Source: Nematostella vectensis
Lineage: Eukaryota; Cnidaria; Anthozoa; Actiniaria; Edwardsiidae
NCBI RefSeq assembly: GCF_932526225.1
Contig: NC_064038.1
Span: 5,688,741 to 5,752,740, forward strand
DNA: 64,000 bases
Reading direction: 5' to 3'
Part shown: positions 30,358 to 43,084 of the stretch, in pieces
How positions within the stretch are numbered: position 1 is the first letter of the stretch
Layout of the letters: each line of letters opens with the position of its first letter
Made by a program: the position numbers and the translations under genes
Notes under the pieces: generated by a model
Seen by the model: only the letters and a program-made list of their open reading frames with translations
The model's database searches: none
What the model was told of the DNA's origin: nothing

Positions 30358-32791
30358 CTAATAACCACTGGCTTGCTTTATTAGTTTACCATTTCCTATC
30401 ACCCATTTTCCATCCCCTAACAACCTCAAATGGACATCATGGTACTCATCTAGTGTTTCTCTATGTGCAATACTGATCATTGTGATACCTTTATCAACAC
30501 ACATTCCGTACAGAGTTTTCTCAGTGGCAATATCAAGCGCACTTGTAGCCTCGTCCATCATTGCTAGGTCTGGCTCATGGTAGAACAATCTGGCAAATGC
30601 CAAGCGCTGCATTTCACCCGGTGATAGCATATCCTCCCAGCTGCCTTCAACAAGGCCATTAATTCCTCCAACCCGTCTGCAAACTGAAGCTAGTCCAACT
30701 TCACTCAGTAAATCCACTATTCTTGAATCACAAAGATAGCCTTCTGAGCTTGATTCTTCAAATTTATTGAGATCAATTGGGTAAATAACTTGCTCTTTCA
30801 GGGTTCCATTTGTTAAAATGGGATGTTGAGGGAGAAACAATACTTTATGAGGCTCAAAGTCTATATTTCTGACAACGTATCCAGATGATGGCTTCCATAG
30901 ACCTCTTATTATCCTCAGCAAGGAGCTCTTCCCAGTGCCTGTCTTGCCAGTTATGATAATGCTCTTTCCTTTGGTTATTACCAGGTTTAGGTCAGTCACT
31001 AATGCTTCGTCTGTTCCTGGAATCGAGTAGGTGACATTAATCAACTTGAAAAATGTGTCAAAGTCCATCATTTTCCGTAGTTCATCATCCCTTATCAATT
31101 CAGCATGACAATTTTTCTTTTTATCCTTCTGACTGTGCTCAAGATTTTCCACCAGTTCTCCAATTCGATGTGTGTATCCAGCCATTTCAGCCAAAGTATC
31201 AGACAAATCAATCAAATTTGTGAAGCATTTCATTAAATATGTTAACACAAATGCTATTTGACTAATCTCTGAACCTAGCTCAGTGGGTGAAAGATCATCA
31301 TACTTTCCTTTGAAGACAGTAATGCCAATGAAGATATAACATACAATAGTAGAGATGTTATTAAAAGAGTTGACCGAGAGGTCTATAAATACACTCAGGT
31401 TAGCTACACGCTGAGACTGATCAACCACTGCTTTAAGTTTCTCATTGGTTTTCCTCTCTTCCACTTCGTCTGATCCATAAAATGCCAAAGCTTCAGAATT
31501 CATTCTCACCTGAAATAAGAAACAGAACACTTCTGATAAAACATAATATATTGTCTGTCTATCTGCTTATTAGCAGATATGAAAAATTATCTTGGTAACG
31601 ACTGAACGGTTAGATAGGTGATCGATTCATTATAATTCTGTATATTTGGATAGAAAAGATTTAAAACTAGTCCTAAACTATCTCATAATTGTTATTGTAT
31701 CTTTGATCAGCCCCTCCCCCCTCCCCCTCTTTCAACTTGATACAAATTTCACTTGTAAGCCTCCACTTTAAAAATAAACGGGTCAGTACGCAGCTCTTAC
31801 AAGCTGCAATTTGATTGGGCAAATGAACAATATCCGCACCTGGACGCAAAGAACGAGAAGAATAGAGAAAAAAAACTCCTTTGTAGAACAAAGATAATAG
31901 GAGACAAAGCAGCTGCGTACTTACTCAAATAAACTGTGCAGCCCCTGGCGGGAGGGGGGTGTACATTCATAGGTATCATATGAAAAAGGATTGTATTCGG
32001 CGATCCTTCAATAAGAAAATGAACTATTCTTTTTGCAGACTCCCCCCTGGTCTCTTATTCTGTCCGTCTGTTTATATTTTATAATTGGCAGTACTCACAT
32101 GCATATGTTTAAATCTGAAGTCTCCTCCACACTTCTCCACTTTGTAGACCGTGTTTATGACAGGACTCATAAGAACCTTATTGAATACCGCCCAGACAAT
32201 AAAATACCCCAGCATTATCAAAGGAGCGGAGTAGCCAGTCAACACGTAGCACTGATAAGTGTAATAACTCGCTGTTAAGGGCATTATCAGCAGATTGGAA
32301 AAAACCTTTCGCAACTGGAACAGCATACTGTCTACATCTTGAGCTATTCGTTGATCTGGGTTGTCGATGGTTTTCTTGGGATCAAGAATCAGGATATCAT
32401 AGTGGCTTGAATCCTTGAAGTAGATTGAGTGAATAAATCTGCTCATAACTAAACGGTATTGGACAAACGAAGTGTTTGCAACAAACTGTACCGCAGTTTT
32501 AACAACTGCAGTGACGATAAGTAGGCTTATGGCTTTTATAACCAGGGCCTTAAAGCCGGGCCGGTCTTTACTTCCGATAACTTCGTAAAAATGGCTCGGG
32601 ATCAGACCGGTGGTGTAGACGAGCATTTGTTCAGCTATGGTCAAACCCACCAATGTAATAAACAATAAAAAAGTCATGGAAAGCCAATGAGGGAATATCA
32701 TCTTGAGACACCTCCATAACCTCTTCACAAATAGCCAATTCAGCGCGTATTTGCGAGGATGTTGTGTTTCCGATGCATTTTTGGGCGCCAT
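30358..32791 (-). CDS. ABCD4: ABCD4-like lysosomal half-transporter, copy 1
   Basis: Two exons, 32099-32791 and 30358-31509, give 614 residues. The exon 1 membrane half has EQMLVYTTGLIPSHFYEVIG, NPDQRIAQDVD and SYYTYQCYVLTGY, all close to human ABCD4. Exon 2 finishes the membrane domain (MAGYTHRIGELVENL) and has the nucleotide-binding domain: Walker A GKTGTGKSS, Q-loop LFLPQHP, signature LSPGEMQRL, Walker B LAMMDEATSALD and switch His in SIAHRE. ABCD4 works with LMBD1 to move cobalamin out of lysosomes; membrane helices and an intact ATPase fit this. Use of the donor GTGAGT after KHMH and acceptor before VRMNSEALAF matches the intron position of copy 2 exactly. The intron carries a hAT-type MITE. 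Copy 2 looks closer to human (FKHMQ, EKLEGDF). Confidence 0.95.
31780..31926 (+). mobile_element. hAT-type MITE, copy B (in ABCD4 copy 1 intron)
   Basis: A 147-bp element starting GGGTCAGTACGCAGCTCTTA and ending GCAGCTGCGTACTTACTC. It is flanked by a perfect 8-bp duplication, AAATAAAC, at 31772-31779 and 31927-31934. It is the reverse-orientation relative of the element at 9895-10042. Confidence 0.92.
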
Positions 32792-32832
32792 TTGGCCTTT
32801 TTTTAAATAGCGTGCGAAGCTTAGCCTAGGTT

Positions 32833-32887
32833 GTAGCCGCTGACTCGCGAAAATATCCTCTCGATATTTTCGTGAGTCAGCGGCTAC
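32833..32887. repeat. 25-bp-stem perfect-like hairpin upstream of ABCD4 copy 1
   Basis: Left arm 32833-32857 (GTAGCCGCTGACTCGCGAAA onward) and right arm 32863-32887 pair with one mismatch across a 5-base loop. It lies about 45-95 bp before the ABCD4 copy 1 start codon, in the promoter or 5' UTR. Confidence 0.9.
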
Positions 32888-33187
32888 ACGTAGTCTATGA
32901 GAAGCTTGGTTTATCTGTCTTCTCCACGCTAGAATACTTATTCAACTTTATGCAAATTTTTAAACATGGATGATTAACCAAACACAGAGGAAACGCAAAG
33001 GTGCAAACCAATTAAAGCAAGAAAAAGAAAGGACAACCTGAGAAACAAAAATAATATAGACTAAGGAGTCGTTCACACTAACACAGGATGCAAAAGCATC
33101 CGGATTTGTTTCGCCGATCGCGTCCACACTATCGTTTTCGCCTGGACGCTGCGGTCCACACTAACACGGATTAACCTGCGATCCTAG

Positions 33188-33215
33188 GGAGGGGGGGGGG
33201 GGGGGGGGGGGGGGC
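33188..33215. repeat. Poly-G run, about 28 bases
   Basis: An uninterrupted G tract, the longest G or C homopolymer in the window. The preceding 100 bp (CACACTAACACAGGAT and CACACTAACACGGAT) suggest a MITE-like repeat edge. Confidence 0.9.
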
Positions 33216-33956
33216 TTCATTTTTGGTCGCCTTTTTTGGGGAGGCTTACCCCTTGTGTGCTTTAGATCTGGTAAGGGTCGAAATTTCTGCACCGGAAAAA
33301 AAAATCTTGGCAGCCCTCCCGCCCCCGATAATGTTCAGTGAAGTTCAGTGCATAAAGAGCCAAAAAAAAAAAAAAAGCCAAATACATGTAAATCGAGAAT
33401 AAATAAATAAATATAACCTTTTTCGTATTGTTTCTAGGCAATCATAAGTTGGGTACAATTTACCGCGTGGGAAATCCGCTAAAACAAAGAACACGGAGAG
33501 CGCGTCGCAAATAAGGCGCATCTTAGCAAGGGGAAGGGAATTCTGGTTTGCTTTAAATGTGTTTTTATTTATCTTGATATTTACATACCAATGATTTATA
33601 TACATTTTGTAGGAGAGGATAAATGTAAAATTATAGTCGACTTATCCACTCATCAAACTCTATCTACGAGTCTCTCACACGGCTCTAGAATCCACACCAT
33701 CTAGTCGGCATATTTTATAAACAAAAGATCAAGAAGTGGGGGCGAGAGATTTTTGTCTTTGAAGGTGTATTTTTTTGGTGATGATTTTGTTTGACTTAAA
33801 AAGTACCGATTAAATTACAGTACATATCTGCAAATCTTTTCCCTAAATTGCACTTCATGAAATTCGGGATAGGTTTTCAAATAGCAAAGGATGATGTTTT
33901 GGCATTTTAGTTATTCCTCGTTTGGAATATTCAATTTGGCAGACACAATTCGCTTC

Positions 33957-34079
33957 TGTAACAGTTATAACGCTATACAATAAAGTATGTAACAGTTGCT
34001 AAAACAACAACGGGTTTTCAGTTCTGAACGTATTCCGCCATCTTGGAACCGACGCACATGCGCTAGTCCCAGTCCTACA
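33957..34079 (-). repeat. 3' LTR of the retrotransposon
   Basis: The downstream LTR in element orientation; plus-strand start TGTAACAGTTATAACGC, end CAGTCCTACA. CTTC precedes it. Confidence 0.93.
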
Positions 34080-34115
34080 CTGTCCCCTTCCTATCTAGAA
34101 ATATGTCCCCATATT

Positions 34116-35586
34116 TTATCCCTCAGTGTTGTAATCTCTCATCCAAATCGGGGGATGACGAACACGCTGAGGTCTCCTAGGAGCTGGTTTATCATACTCT
34201 GGATCATTTTCCTGTGGCTCGTCAGTCACCTCTGCTTCATCCCGGTGAACCGACTCATCTTCTTCTATCACTGTAAGGTTCCGGTCAGAGTTGTTTGACA
34301 GTGGAGTCTGATGTTCGTTATGGACCTGTGGCTTTGAGGCCACCTGGACTTCAGATGTGTCAAGAATGGCTTAAGCTGATTGTGGTGTACTACACGTGTC
34401 TTCAGTCCAACATGTTTACCCTGACCACAATACTTTATCCGATACACAACTTAATTCAGCCGTTTTACCACTATCCAGGGTCCACTCCACGGTCGGTTCA
34501 GCTTCATACACCTCCCTCTTCTCGTCTTCTTGTCAAACCACAAAACCTGATCACCTTTCTTGAAGATCTTCTCCTTTACCCAGCGATCATAATAGCTCTT
34601 CTGAGACTGATGAAACAGTCGAAGAGTGTCCCTAGCCACTTTATAAGCTTTCTGGAGACGGCTCTTTAGTTGCAAGGCAAATTCTGCATGATCCAGCCGC
34701 ACTTCTGGCATAAAAGCGGTGTCAACTAAGTCAGTTGGAAGGCGCAACTCTCGTCCAAACTCCAGGTAGCTAGGAGTATATCCAGTGCTACTGTGAACTG
34801 CTGTGTTGTATGCCAAACAGGTAGTGGATAGGTAGAGATCCCAGTTCTTTTGAACGTCACTCACTACTTTGGCCAACATTGCGTTAACGGTTCGTATACT
34901 TCTTTCTGAAGCACCATCAGACTGAGGATGAAATGGTGTCGGCCTTGTCTTCAACACCTCCAAATACTGACAAATCTCCTCGATGTTCTGGCTATTTAGA
35001 TTAGCTCCTTGGTCACTATGCAGTTGTTCGGGTGCTCCGTGTCTTGGAATCCAACCATCTGTTATTCTCTTGGCAATGGTCTCAGACTTCTGGTTTCTTA
35101 AAGGAAACAACTCCAGCCACTTCGTGAAATGATTGACCATGACAAGACAATACTGACTTCCGCGGCTGCTTTTGGGATATTCAACCACATCCATTGTCAC
35201 CAATTCTCCTGGCCGAGATGTCACGGTTGGTCTTAACGGAGCCTTGTATTTCGGAAAGGAATTTCGTCTCTGCTGACAGACTAGACAACTTCTACACCTC
35301 ACTTCTTAGTGCTTCCAAGGTGCCCTGCATCATCATGTAGCATTTGCAACACCCTTTTCGTCAGAGTAGATGGAATCACGACTTGGGTAACATCTCTATT
35401 CTGTTCTCTTTTGTGTCGAAGCACACAATCCTCACCCAGAGTTAGGTTAGGCATTTCCTTGTAAATGCTCGGAGCTCCTTTTCTTGCACGTCCTGTTGAG
35501 CCGGTGGCTTGTATAATAACCACAGCTTCACTTCCTTGGGGACCGGACAACTGTCCTGATGCCCAACTATGTACTCCATCGACCAC
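34116..35586 (-). pseudogene. Retrotransposon integrase region, broken
   Basis: The zinc-binding part is interrupted at about 35299-35302, where the frame shifts and a block between the His and Cys pairs seems deleted. The catalytic core (34451-35302) keeps the Asp of MDVVEY, the Asp of HSDQG and the Glu of ASERS, the D,D-35-E pattern. The frame breaks again near 34450, and the C-terminal tail (34116-34343) is a separate acidic then basic segment. Confidence 0.87.
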
Positions 35587-35912
35587 TCTGCAACATCACT
35601 AGTGGTTACATTCTGAATTCTACTTAATGCATCTGCAACCGTGTTCTTAGAGCCAGAAATGTGGTGCACCTCGCACGGAAACTCTCTGAACTTATCCACC
35701 CATCTCCATAGCCGGCCATTATGTTCTTGTGTCCTAGTCAAGAGCCACTTCAGGGATTGGTGATCAGTATAGAGATCAAACTCCTTGCCTAGTAGGTATG
35801 GGCGATAAGCTTTCAGGGCCTGGATAACCGCAAGGCATTCTTTCTCTGTGGTAGAGTAGTTGCATTCAGCTTTGTTTAGCTTTCTTCCTCCAAACTCCAC
35901 CGGTCGCTTCAC
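35442..35912 (-). pseudogene. Retrotransposon RNase H region
   Basis: It continues in the frame of the polymerase after a TGA. The TDHQSL block and the preceding Glu (STTEKE) are the usual RNase H landmarks of Ty3/gypsy elements. The frame changes at about 35480 into the linker that leads to integrase. Confidence 0.88.
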
Positions 35913-37310
35913 TCACTCTCTGTCTGTCTGCTCTAGATAGTATCCGATGGCCCGGTTAGAGGCATCACACGTCACTGCGAACCGTCCATGTTGAGATGGT
36001 AGAGACAGTGTGACTGATGTACACAACAGTTGTTTCAAGCTCTCAAACGTCTGATCACATTCTGGGGACCAGCAGAAATCTTGCTTATTGAGCAGATCAT
36101 GAAGTGGGGCAGCAACCTCTGAAAAGCCTTTAACAAAGCTTGTCCAGAATGTACACACACCGATGAACTTCCGCAGCTCTTCTTCGTTGGTTGGGGTCTC
36201 CCACTGACGGATGGTATCTAACTTCTCTGGTTGAGGCCTGACACCGTTCTGGTCAATAACATGACCCAGGAACTTCACTGATCTTGTTGCAAACTGGCAC
36301 TTCTTACCCGACAGCTTAAAACCAGATGCCCTTACTGCTTGCAGCATCCTCTCTATCCCTCTTAGATGTTCTTCAAAGCTAGAGTGGAAACAGATGACGT
36401 CGTCTAAGTAGGCCATCATATCATCTGCATCTAGGACTTGCAACATATCCTCTACTACTGATTGGAACGTTCCAGGTGCCCCTGCCAGGCCAAAGGGCAT
36501 GCGACAATACTGGTACAATCCAAACGGGGTTGTAAAAGCTGTCTTAGCTCTGTCCTCGGGTGCAACTTCAACCTGGTGATACCCAGACACCATATCGATC
36601 GTTGTGAAGTAAGATGCGTCGTCCAGACGGTCTAAGGACTCGGTGATGTTGGGCAAGGGGTAGCTGGTAACCCGCATACCTTCGTTGAGCTTTCTGTAAT
36701 CTACGCATATTCTAAGCCCCCTGGAAGGTTTTCGAACAATGGCTAGTGGACTTGCTCATTCTGATGATGACTTCTCAATAACACCGTCCTCCAGCATAGC
36801 CTTTAGGTCTGCCTTTACTTCTTCCCTGTATGCAAAGGGTATTCTGCGCAGCTGTTGCTTCACTGGAGTTGTACCTGGCTTCAAATGAATATGATGCTGA
36901 ACGTTAGCACTACATTTTCCTATGTCTTGTTTTCCCTGCGAAAACACATCAGCATACGAGGTCAACAGATTTTCTAGTTTCTCCCTTTCATTGGTGCCTA
37001 GTTCACTGTCCGACAAGTCAATACCAAGCTTTTTCACCTTTATGACCTTATCATTGTCAGAACCCCCCCCCCCCCCCCCCCCCCCAGCTACCAGTGTCTC
37101 CTTAGAGCTAAAGGGCTCGGAGACTGTATCCACGGTAGTCAGACCACCCACTTTCTGATTCTTATACAGGGTGACTGGTGATTGGGACAGATTAACAGCC
37201 TTCACCCAGAACTTCTTGCCTGAAACAAGTGCCTTTGTCAAAAGTACCCCCCCTGGTGTTGTGGTTGCTTCAAACATGTCCTCTCTGTTCCCATTATCTT
37301 TACACCGCAA
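35913..37310 (-). pseudogene. Reverse transcriptase region with in-frame stop
   Basis: The polymerase domain has the catalytic YLDD box at about 36395-36406 and a conserved PFGL block upstream. An in-frame TGA at about 36753-36755 interrupts it, and a second TGA at 35913-35915 separates it from the RNase H region. A 22-base C run (37064-37085) near the start of the region codes a stretch of glycines and has probably changed length by slippage. Confidence 0.9.
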
Positions 37311-37391
37311 GGGTATAAATGCCTGATGCCTGGCTGGAAGATCAATGGTACAGAAGGCAACTACAGGGGTAGCATCATCCTCAACCGATAC

Positions 37392-37769
37392 TTATCTGCA
37401 CTTACTAGAGACAAGCGGGATTTCCTGGTCATCAAAAAAAAGACTATTGTCCCTTAAACCCCACCATTCCCTATGGTGGGCATCAATAAAATCGGCCCCC
37501 AATACCGAGTCTGCAAGGTCATCCACCACCAGGAACCTCCATGACATCTCCCGGCCTCCCAGCAACAATGTCACTTGGGACTCCTCTCTCACCCCAATGG
37601 GTTCACGTGTTATTGGAACTGGATGCACTTTGGACTCTTTTATTATAAGGCCTGGTACTGATGAGTTTATTAGACTCACCTCTGCGCCTGTGTCGATCAA
37701 AAAGGTGCACTTCACTTGGTTCACCTTTGCCTCAACTTTGTATGAGTGTCGTCGACACCCTGTCTGCAC
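37392..37769 (-). pseudogene. Retropepsin-like aspartic protease region
   Basis: The stretch has the active-site triplet Asp-Thr-Gly (DTGAEVS) about a third of the way in and a second hydrophobic block VLGADFI near the end, as in retropepsins. The frame ends in a stop at 37392, before the polymerase region. Confidence 0.85.
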
Positions 37770-37848
37770 TGTGTTGACCCCCTTTTGTGTTTTAAAGGCT
37801 GGTGTCGGGGTGTTCCGCCAGCCTTGTTCTCGTTTAAATTATTCCCCG

Positions 37849-38655
37849 TTACGGATGGTCAGTCTCTAGCCCAATGACCTTTTCCTTTGCACTTTCTGCA
37901 TAAATCCGTGGGCCTTGGACCTCTCCTTTGGAAAGCATCGTTTCCTCCCTTTCTGATAGCTGCCGTGACCTTCTCTTCGACAAGTTAACCCCCTCTTGAA
38001 TAGCACCCCGTACTTGCTGTGGGTTACTTGCTCTTTGCTCCTCTTCCAGATTAGCAATCCTTTTTATTACTGTTTCTATGGGGGTTTTTAACAAATCGTC
38101 CTGACGGACCAGTATCTCCCTCAGCTTGGAATTTAGCCCGTTGATAAATTGACACAGAATGTCCTCCTTAGCTCTGGTGTTATAATAATCAAAAGCTGCT
38201 TCCTGTCGGGAGTGCCTGTCCCTTTGTGCATCAGTCGGGTCTTCTGATAGCGTTTCAACTACAGGTGGGACATGAGCCCTTGAGTAAGCGAGTCGTAGAG
38301 CAGATAAATACGAGTGGAGCGGCTCCCCTTCATCTCTAATTCGCTCGGCAAATTCCTTTTTGTATTTTAGTATTGCTAGCCCTTCAAATCTGTAATTCAA
38401 TGCTTTACACAAGGCCCGGTAACTTCTTCTAACTGAATCCTCCTGCTCATGGTAGAAAGCTTTCGCTTCGTCTTTCAGATAAACGGCTAAATACTGCCCT
38501 GCCTTCTCGACTTGCCATTCATTTAGCGAGACATAAATCTCGAAATCCCGTAGGAATTCCCTAATATCTTCTCGTCCACTGAACTTAGCGTCGGGCAAAA
38601 CAGTCCTCGATCCCATCTTGGCTGCCACCAATGTAACAGTTATAACGCTATACAA
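37849..38655 (-). pseudogene. Retrotransposon Gag, frame-broken
   Basis: A helical, charged Gag-type reading frame runs through most of the stretch. Near 37870-37960 the CCHC zinc-knuckle coding pattern is in another frame from the body of Gag. In that frame the triplet at the position of the last knuckle Cys is TGA. There is therefore at least one frame shift and one stop. The likely start is a little inside, after the LTR. Confidence 0.8.
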
Positions 38656-38754
38656 TAAAGTATGTAACAGTTGCTAAAACAACAACGGGTTTTCAGTTCT
38701 GGACGTATTTCGCCATCTTGGAACCGACGCACATGCGCTAGTCCCAGTCCTACA
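38632..38754 (-). repeat. 5' LTR of the retrotransposon
   Basis: This is the upstream LTR in element orientation. It differs from the other LTR by two substitutions, at about 38700 and 38710. The element's internal part starts directly below 38632 with a TTGGTGGCAGCC segment where a tRNA primer site is expected; I could not assign the tRNA. Confidence 0.93.
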
Positions 38755-38940
38755 CTTCATGGTAGATGTTTGGTGTTTGATTGACTCTCTATACTCTAGA
38801 GATTCATAGTATGCCCTCTCCCTGGATGCCAGAGGTTTGTGCAAGATGGAGTAGTCATGATCGTCAGGTGTATTATCATCAGGCCATGCATTAGGTAGCA
38901 GCTCATCGTCAGCCCCTCTATCACTTAGTAGGCCTTTGTT

Positions 38941-39090
38941 TCAGCTGGTGGACAGCTTCTCGATGTCTTTTAGGAGGTTAGATAAGCAGACTGGGCAGAC
39001 TAAAGAACCAGTGCATGCTTCATGGAAGGAAGGCCCACATGCATGTGAGGCGCAGGGTTGTACCAGAGGTATTACATGTAGACAAATCAC
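38941..39090 (-). CDS. Exon fragment resembling the C-terminal half of a RING-type zinc finger
   Basis: The minus strand reads a 49-residue segment with C..C...HACGPSFHEAC followed by CPVC and a stop. This spacing resembles the second half of a RING-H2 finger. The matching first half is not in frame with it. It may be the last exon of the unrecognised minus-strand gene to the right, or a remnant. Confidence 0.4.
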   Translation of the reverse strand: MICLHVIPLVQPCASHACGPSFHEACTGSLVCPVCLSNLLKDIEKLSTS

Positions 39091-39559
39091 AGTCAAGAAG
39101 TGGGTGTGGTGCTGTTGCTGGCCATCTGTAACCTATTGGAAGGGATTTGGTGGTGAAGTCTTTATCAAAGCTTGCCAGGTGATAGGCTGCCTTTCCATAG
39201 GGGCATCCAGCTTTGTTCATTGGCTGTGGTTTTTGATGTGACCATCCAAGGTTGAGTGCCACACGACTAGAATCACCTCAGATGCAATCCCTGAATATTT
39301 AAGAGGATAACAAAGTGCATATCATCTGTAAAACAGGACAAAGTTTTTTTTAAGATATATAATAAAAATAAGTAATTAATTACATCTATGTAGACAGTAA
39401 TGCAGTATGAAAATAATTGCAGTATTATTTTCTAAAGCTGCATTTATAAAATATTCTATAAAACATGTTTGTAGTCTGGCATAATTGCATTATATAGTAA
39501 CATGTAACTAAAATCTAACAAGTAAAGGTTAGGGGTAAGTGTTTACAAGTAAGGTGTAA

Positions 39560-39830
39560 TTTTAAGCCTTGGAAATAGAAATGCACATTTTAAAATACCT
39601 GTCAAGAGCAGTAAATCCTGGTCATTGTATCCACGCTGGTAGCATGGTGCATAGGTTTTTTCAAGCCCTTGGTCCTCCATGGTGGATCTTGCAATTTAGT
39701 CTTTCATTCTCCTGGATCTTCTTCCCGTCATCCATCTTCTTCGTTCTTGTTCTTTTTCTGGAATGGAAGATTTCTATCTTTTTATCTGTGATAACTGAGC
39801 ACAGCTCTTCCTTCTTGTCATAGTATCCAG
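39560..39830 (-). other. Possible exon, lysine/glutamate-rich
   Basis: A minus-strand frame reads YYDKKEELCSVITDKKIEIF and then a basic stretch to a stop at about 39665. Whether it belongs to the same gene as the fragments at 38941-39090 and 41137-43900 cannot be decided. Confidence 0.25.
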
Positions 39831-39994
39831 GGACATTGACTCTCTGGTTTTCTTTATCACTTAACCAAGAAAGTGATGCCTTTGTTGTAATGGTGACGAT
39901 CCATATGCAATAAACATCAAGGCTAGATGTTTCATTAATCTTTGCAGCAAGTTGAAGTTTCCGCCCTTGACAATCACTGGATACTGCAGATATG

Positions 39995-41082
<1,088 letters not shown>

Positions 41083-41136
41083 GTCAGTGGCACAAGTTCC
41101 TCAAACAGGTGGTGCAGACATGTATACTCTATATCT

Positions 41137-42855
41137 TTACTGTCCAAAGGCCTCAATTATTTCATTCCTCACTTTTAGCCAGCCACAAAAGGCCAAGACT
41201 AGACAAATGGCTATCTTTTCAGGCTTTAGTTTTTCATGAAGATGGCATTTCTCACCAAACACTCCACTGTATATCTCCTTAATAACTGGATGGTATCTAA
41301 GTATAACATCTTCTGAGTCATTAAGGTATACATGGAATTGCCCAACCTGGAACGATTGACAAGATTTGTTGTGAGGGCCGGAATGGCAGATGATCTTCTT
41401 TTGTGAAAATACCACGTTGGCCAGTCCCCAACGGCTGGAAGTATCTTCACTTTCAGGAAGTCTTAAAGTTTTGGAAGCACTTGGAAGATGTAGGAATGAC
41501 TGTGCTCGTAATCTTGCTTGCTGTGGAGAGATTTATCTATCAGCATCGTTGAAGAAAGAGACTGGCACTCCATGTGCTCCTCTCTTGCAAAGACCCTGAA
41601 AAAATGCATTTATTTTTTATGAGTGTTTCATGTAGTTTATATAATACTCTGCATTATATTGAACTTCAAATGTCATAAAGTTATATGTCAGCCTTTGTGC
41701 ACCCAGCTGCACTTCTCATTCTCTGTATAGTACATACTCTGTACATCGTCCTAATACCCTGGTACTAGGTATTTAAATGGAAATTATCAGTTATCTTTTG
41801 AACTTACCTCAACTCTTTTAAGGAGTCTTGCATCACAGAAGTGTCAATATTCTTGAATTCAGCAGGCAGACTTGCCAAGAATGAGAGTTGACAGTAGTTT
41901 GGCCAGAATTCTGCTATAACTTTTCTGACAGCCACACTTGAAATACCCCCTCTACAAGATTGCCACTTGGCATTGCCACTATGATCTCTTTGTGCAAGTG
42001 TGTGGATGGTGTTGGAAGATTAACTGCTTGTGATGGTTGTAACAGGAGAGTCGCCATGTGAACAGCATTTGCTGTAATTCTCCCAGTTGGCAACTTCACA
42101 GTGTTGATGTTATGGAAGTCATCAATGGCAAGAATCTGGAATGAATTCTGTTCAACAAAAATATTTTTTTGTAAAAGATGTACTTACTACAGTATATTGT
42201 GTATATAAAAAGATTAATATACAGTAGAACACCCATTTACTAATTTTGTTGTCATAAATCACATTCCCAATTTTAAATTTTATTGGGGTAAATGTTAATT
42301 GGTAGTTCAAAAACTGAAAGAGACTTGCTTGTTTTTCTTTGTTTCTTGCCCTTTCCAAGTGTTTATCGGATATGTAATGCTTTGCTGTTGTTTTTGTTCT
42401 TACAGATCTTGAAAACTCCAGAACTATGCCCAACTCCATGCCATTTGATGAAAGACCATGAAGATCAAGAAAGATAGAACTTTCATCTACAAATTCGCCA
42501 TGCCTTTGATTCCTATCAATTGAGAATATTTACAAACATTACCACTCCAATATTAATAGATTTGTAAAAAGTGATAATTTTGGACATCTTGATGTGATTT
42601 TATCATAGAGATTACCTGTAGAAGAGCAGTTGCCATATCAGAGCAGTTGTCCTCTTTTCCTGTAAGAGTGCCCCGCTCTCACCATGTCTCTCAGACAGGA
42701 TACTGTCAATGATGGTGTTGTAAATCAGAGTCCCCCCATACTTGACAGCAAGAAACTTAAACTTGTCATATGGTCTAAAGGTCCTTTCTGCTTCATGTCT
42801 GTTCATTTTGGCATTGAGCTCATCTAGCAGTTGCTTGAAGGTGGGTTCTGTGGGA
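41137..42855 (-). CDS. Fragments of an unrecognised minus-strand gene, probably decayed
   Basis: Candidate exons: about 42612-42852 (EPTFKQLLDELNAKMNRHEA and YGGTLIYNTIIDSILSERHG, donor GTAATC), 41914-42135 (acceptor, then NSFQILAIDDFHNINTVKLP), about 41808-41836, about 41510-41600 and 41137-41410 (HPVIKEIYSGVFGEKC and a hydrophobic end). The combination ERHGESGA..QEKRT with IDDFHNI and HMAT reminds me of an expanded, uncharacterised cnidarian protein family. That is memory only. In-frame stops follow several of the segments and I could not join them all by splice phase, so it may be a pseudogene. The function is unknown. Confidence 0.4.
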
Positions 42856-43084
42856 GATACATCCAAAAATAATTACCTTGATACATTTAAATATTTTTAT
42901 TTTGCAGCTTATATCTTAAGAAACACTAGCTCATTCATTTTTTGTTTTCAAATCTGAGACATAATAGTGTGATTTGTTTGTCCAAACACAGACATTTTTA
43001 CTGTGACCCTTGTTTGGTGTTGTTTGTGGCCCAGTGCTGGATGTCAACTTATTGAAAAAATTAACTTCTGCATTTTTCTGACTT

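Larger units (their letters stand above)
33957..38754 (-). mobile_element. Ty3/gypsy-type LTR retrotransposon, decayed
   Basis: A 4.8-kb element on the minus strand, bounded by two 123-bp direct repeats that begin TG and end CA on both sides. CTTC is duplicated outside (33953-33956 and 38755-38758). In the minus-strand direction the order is Gag, protease, reverse transcriptase, RNase H, integrase, the Ty3/gypsy order. The two LTRs differ at only two positions. The coding part nevertheless carries several stops and frame changes, so this copy cannot encode its proteins. It lies between the two ABCD4/mL65 pairs and is younger than the sequence it split. Confidence 0.93.

Noticed and set aside
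37345-37869. Plus-strand 174-codon frame
   Set aside because: It is antisense to the retrotransposon protease and Gag regions.
42655-42680. A 23-base GT...AG intron inside the candidate exon at 42.6-42.9 kb
   Set aside because: It is too short for splicing, and the uninterrupted frame reads better.
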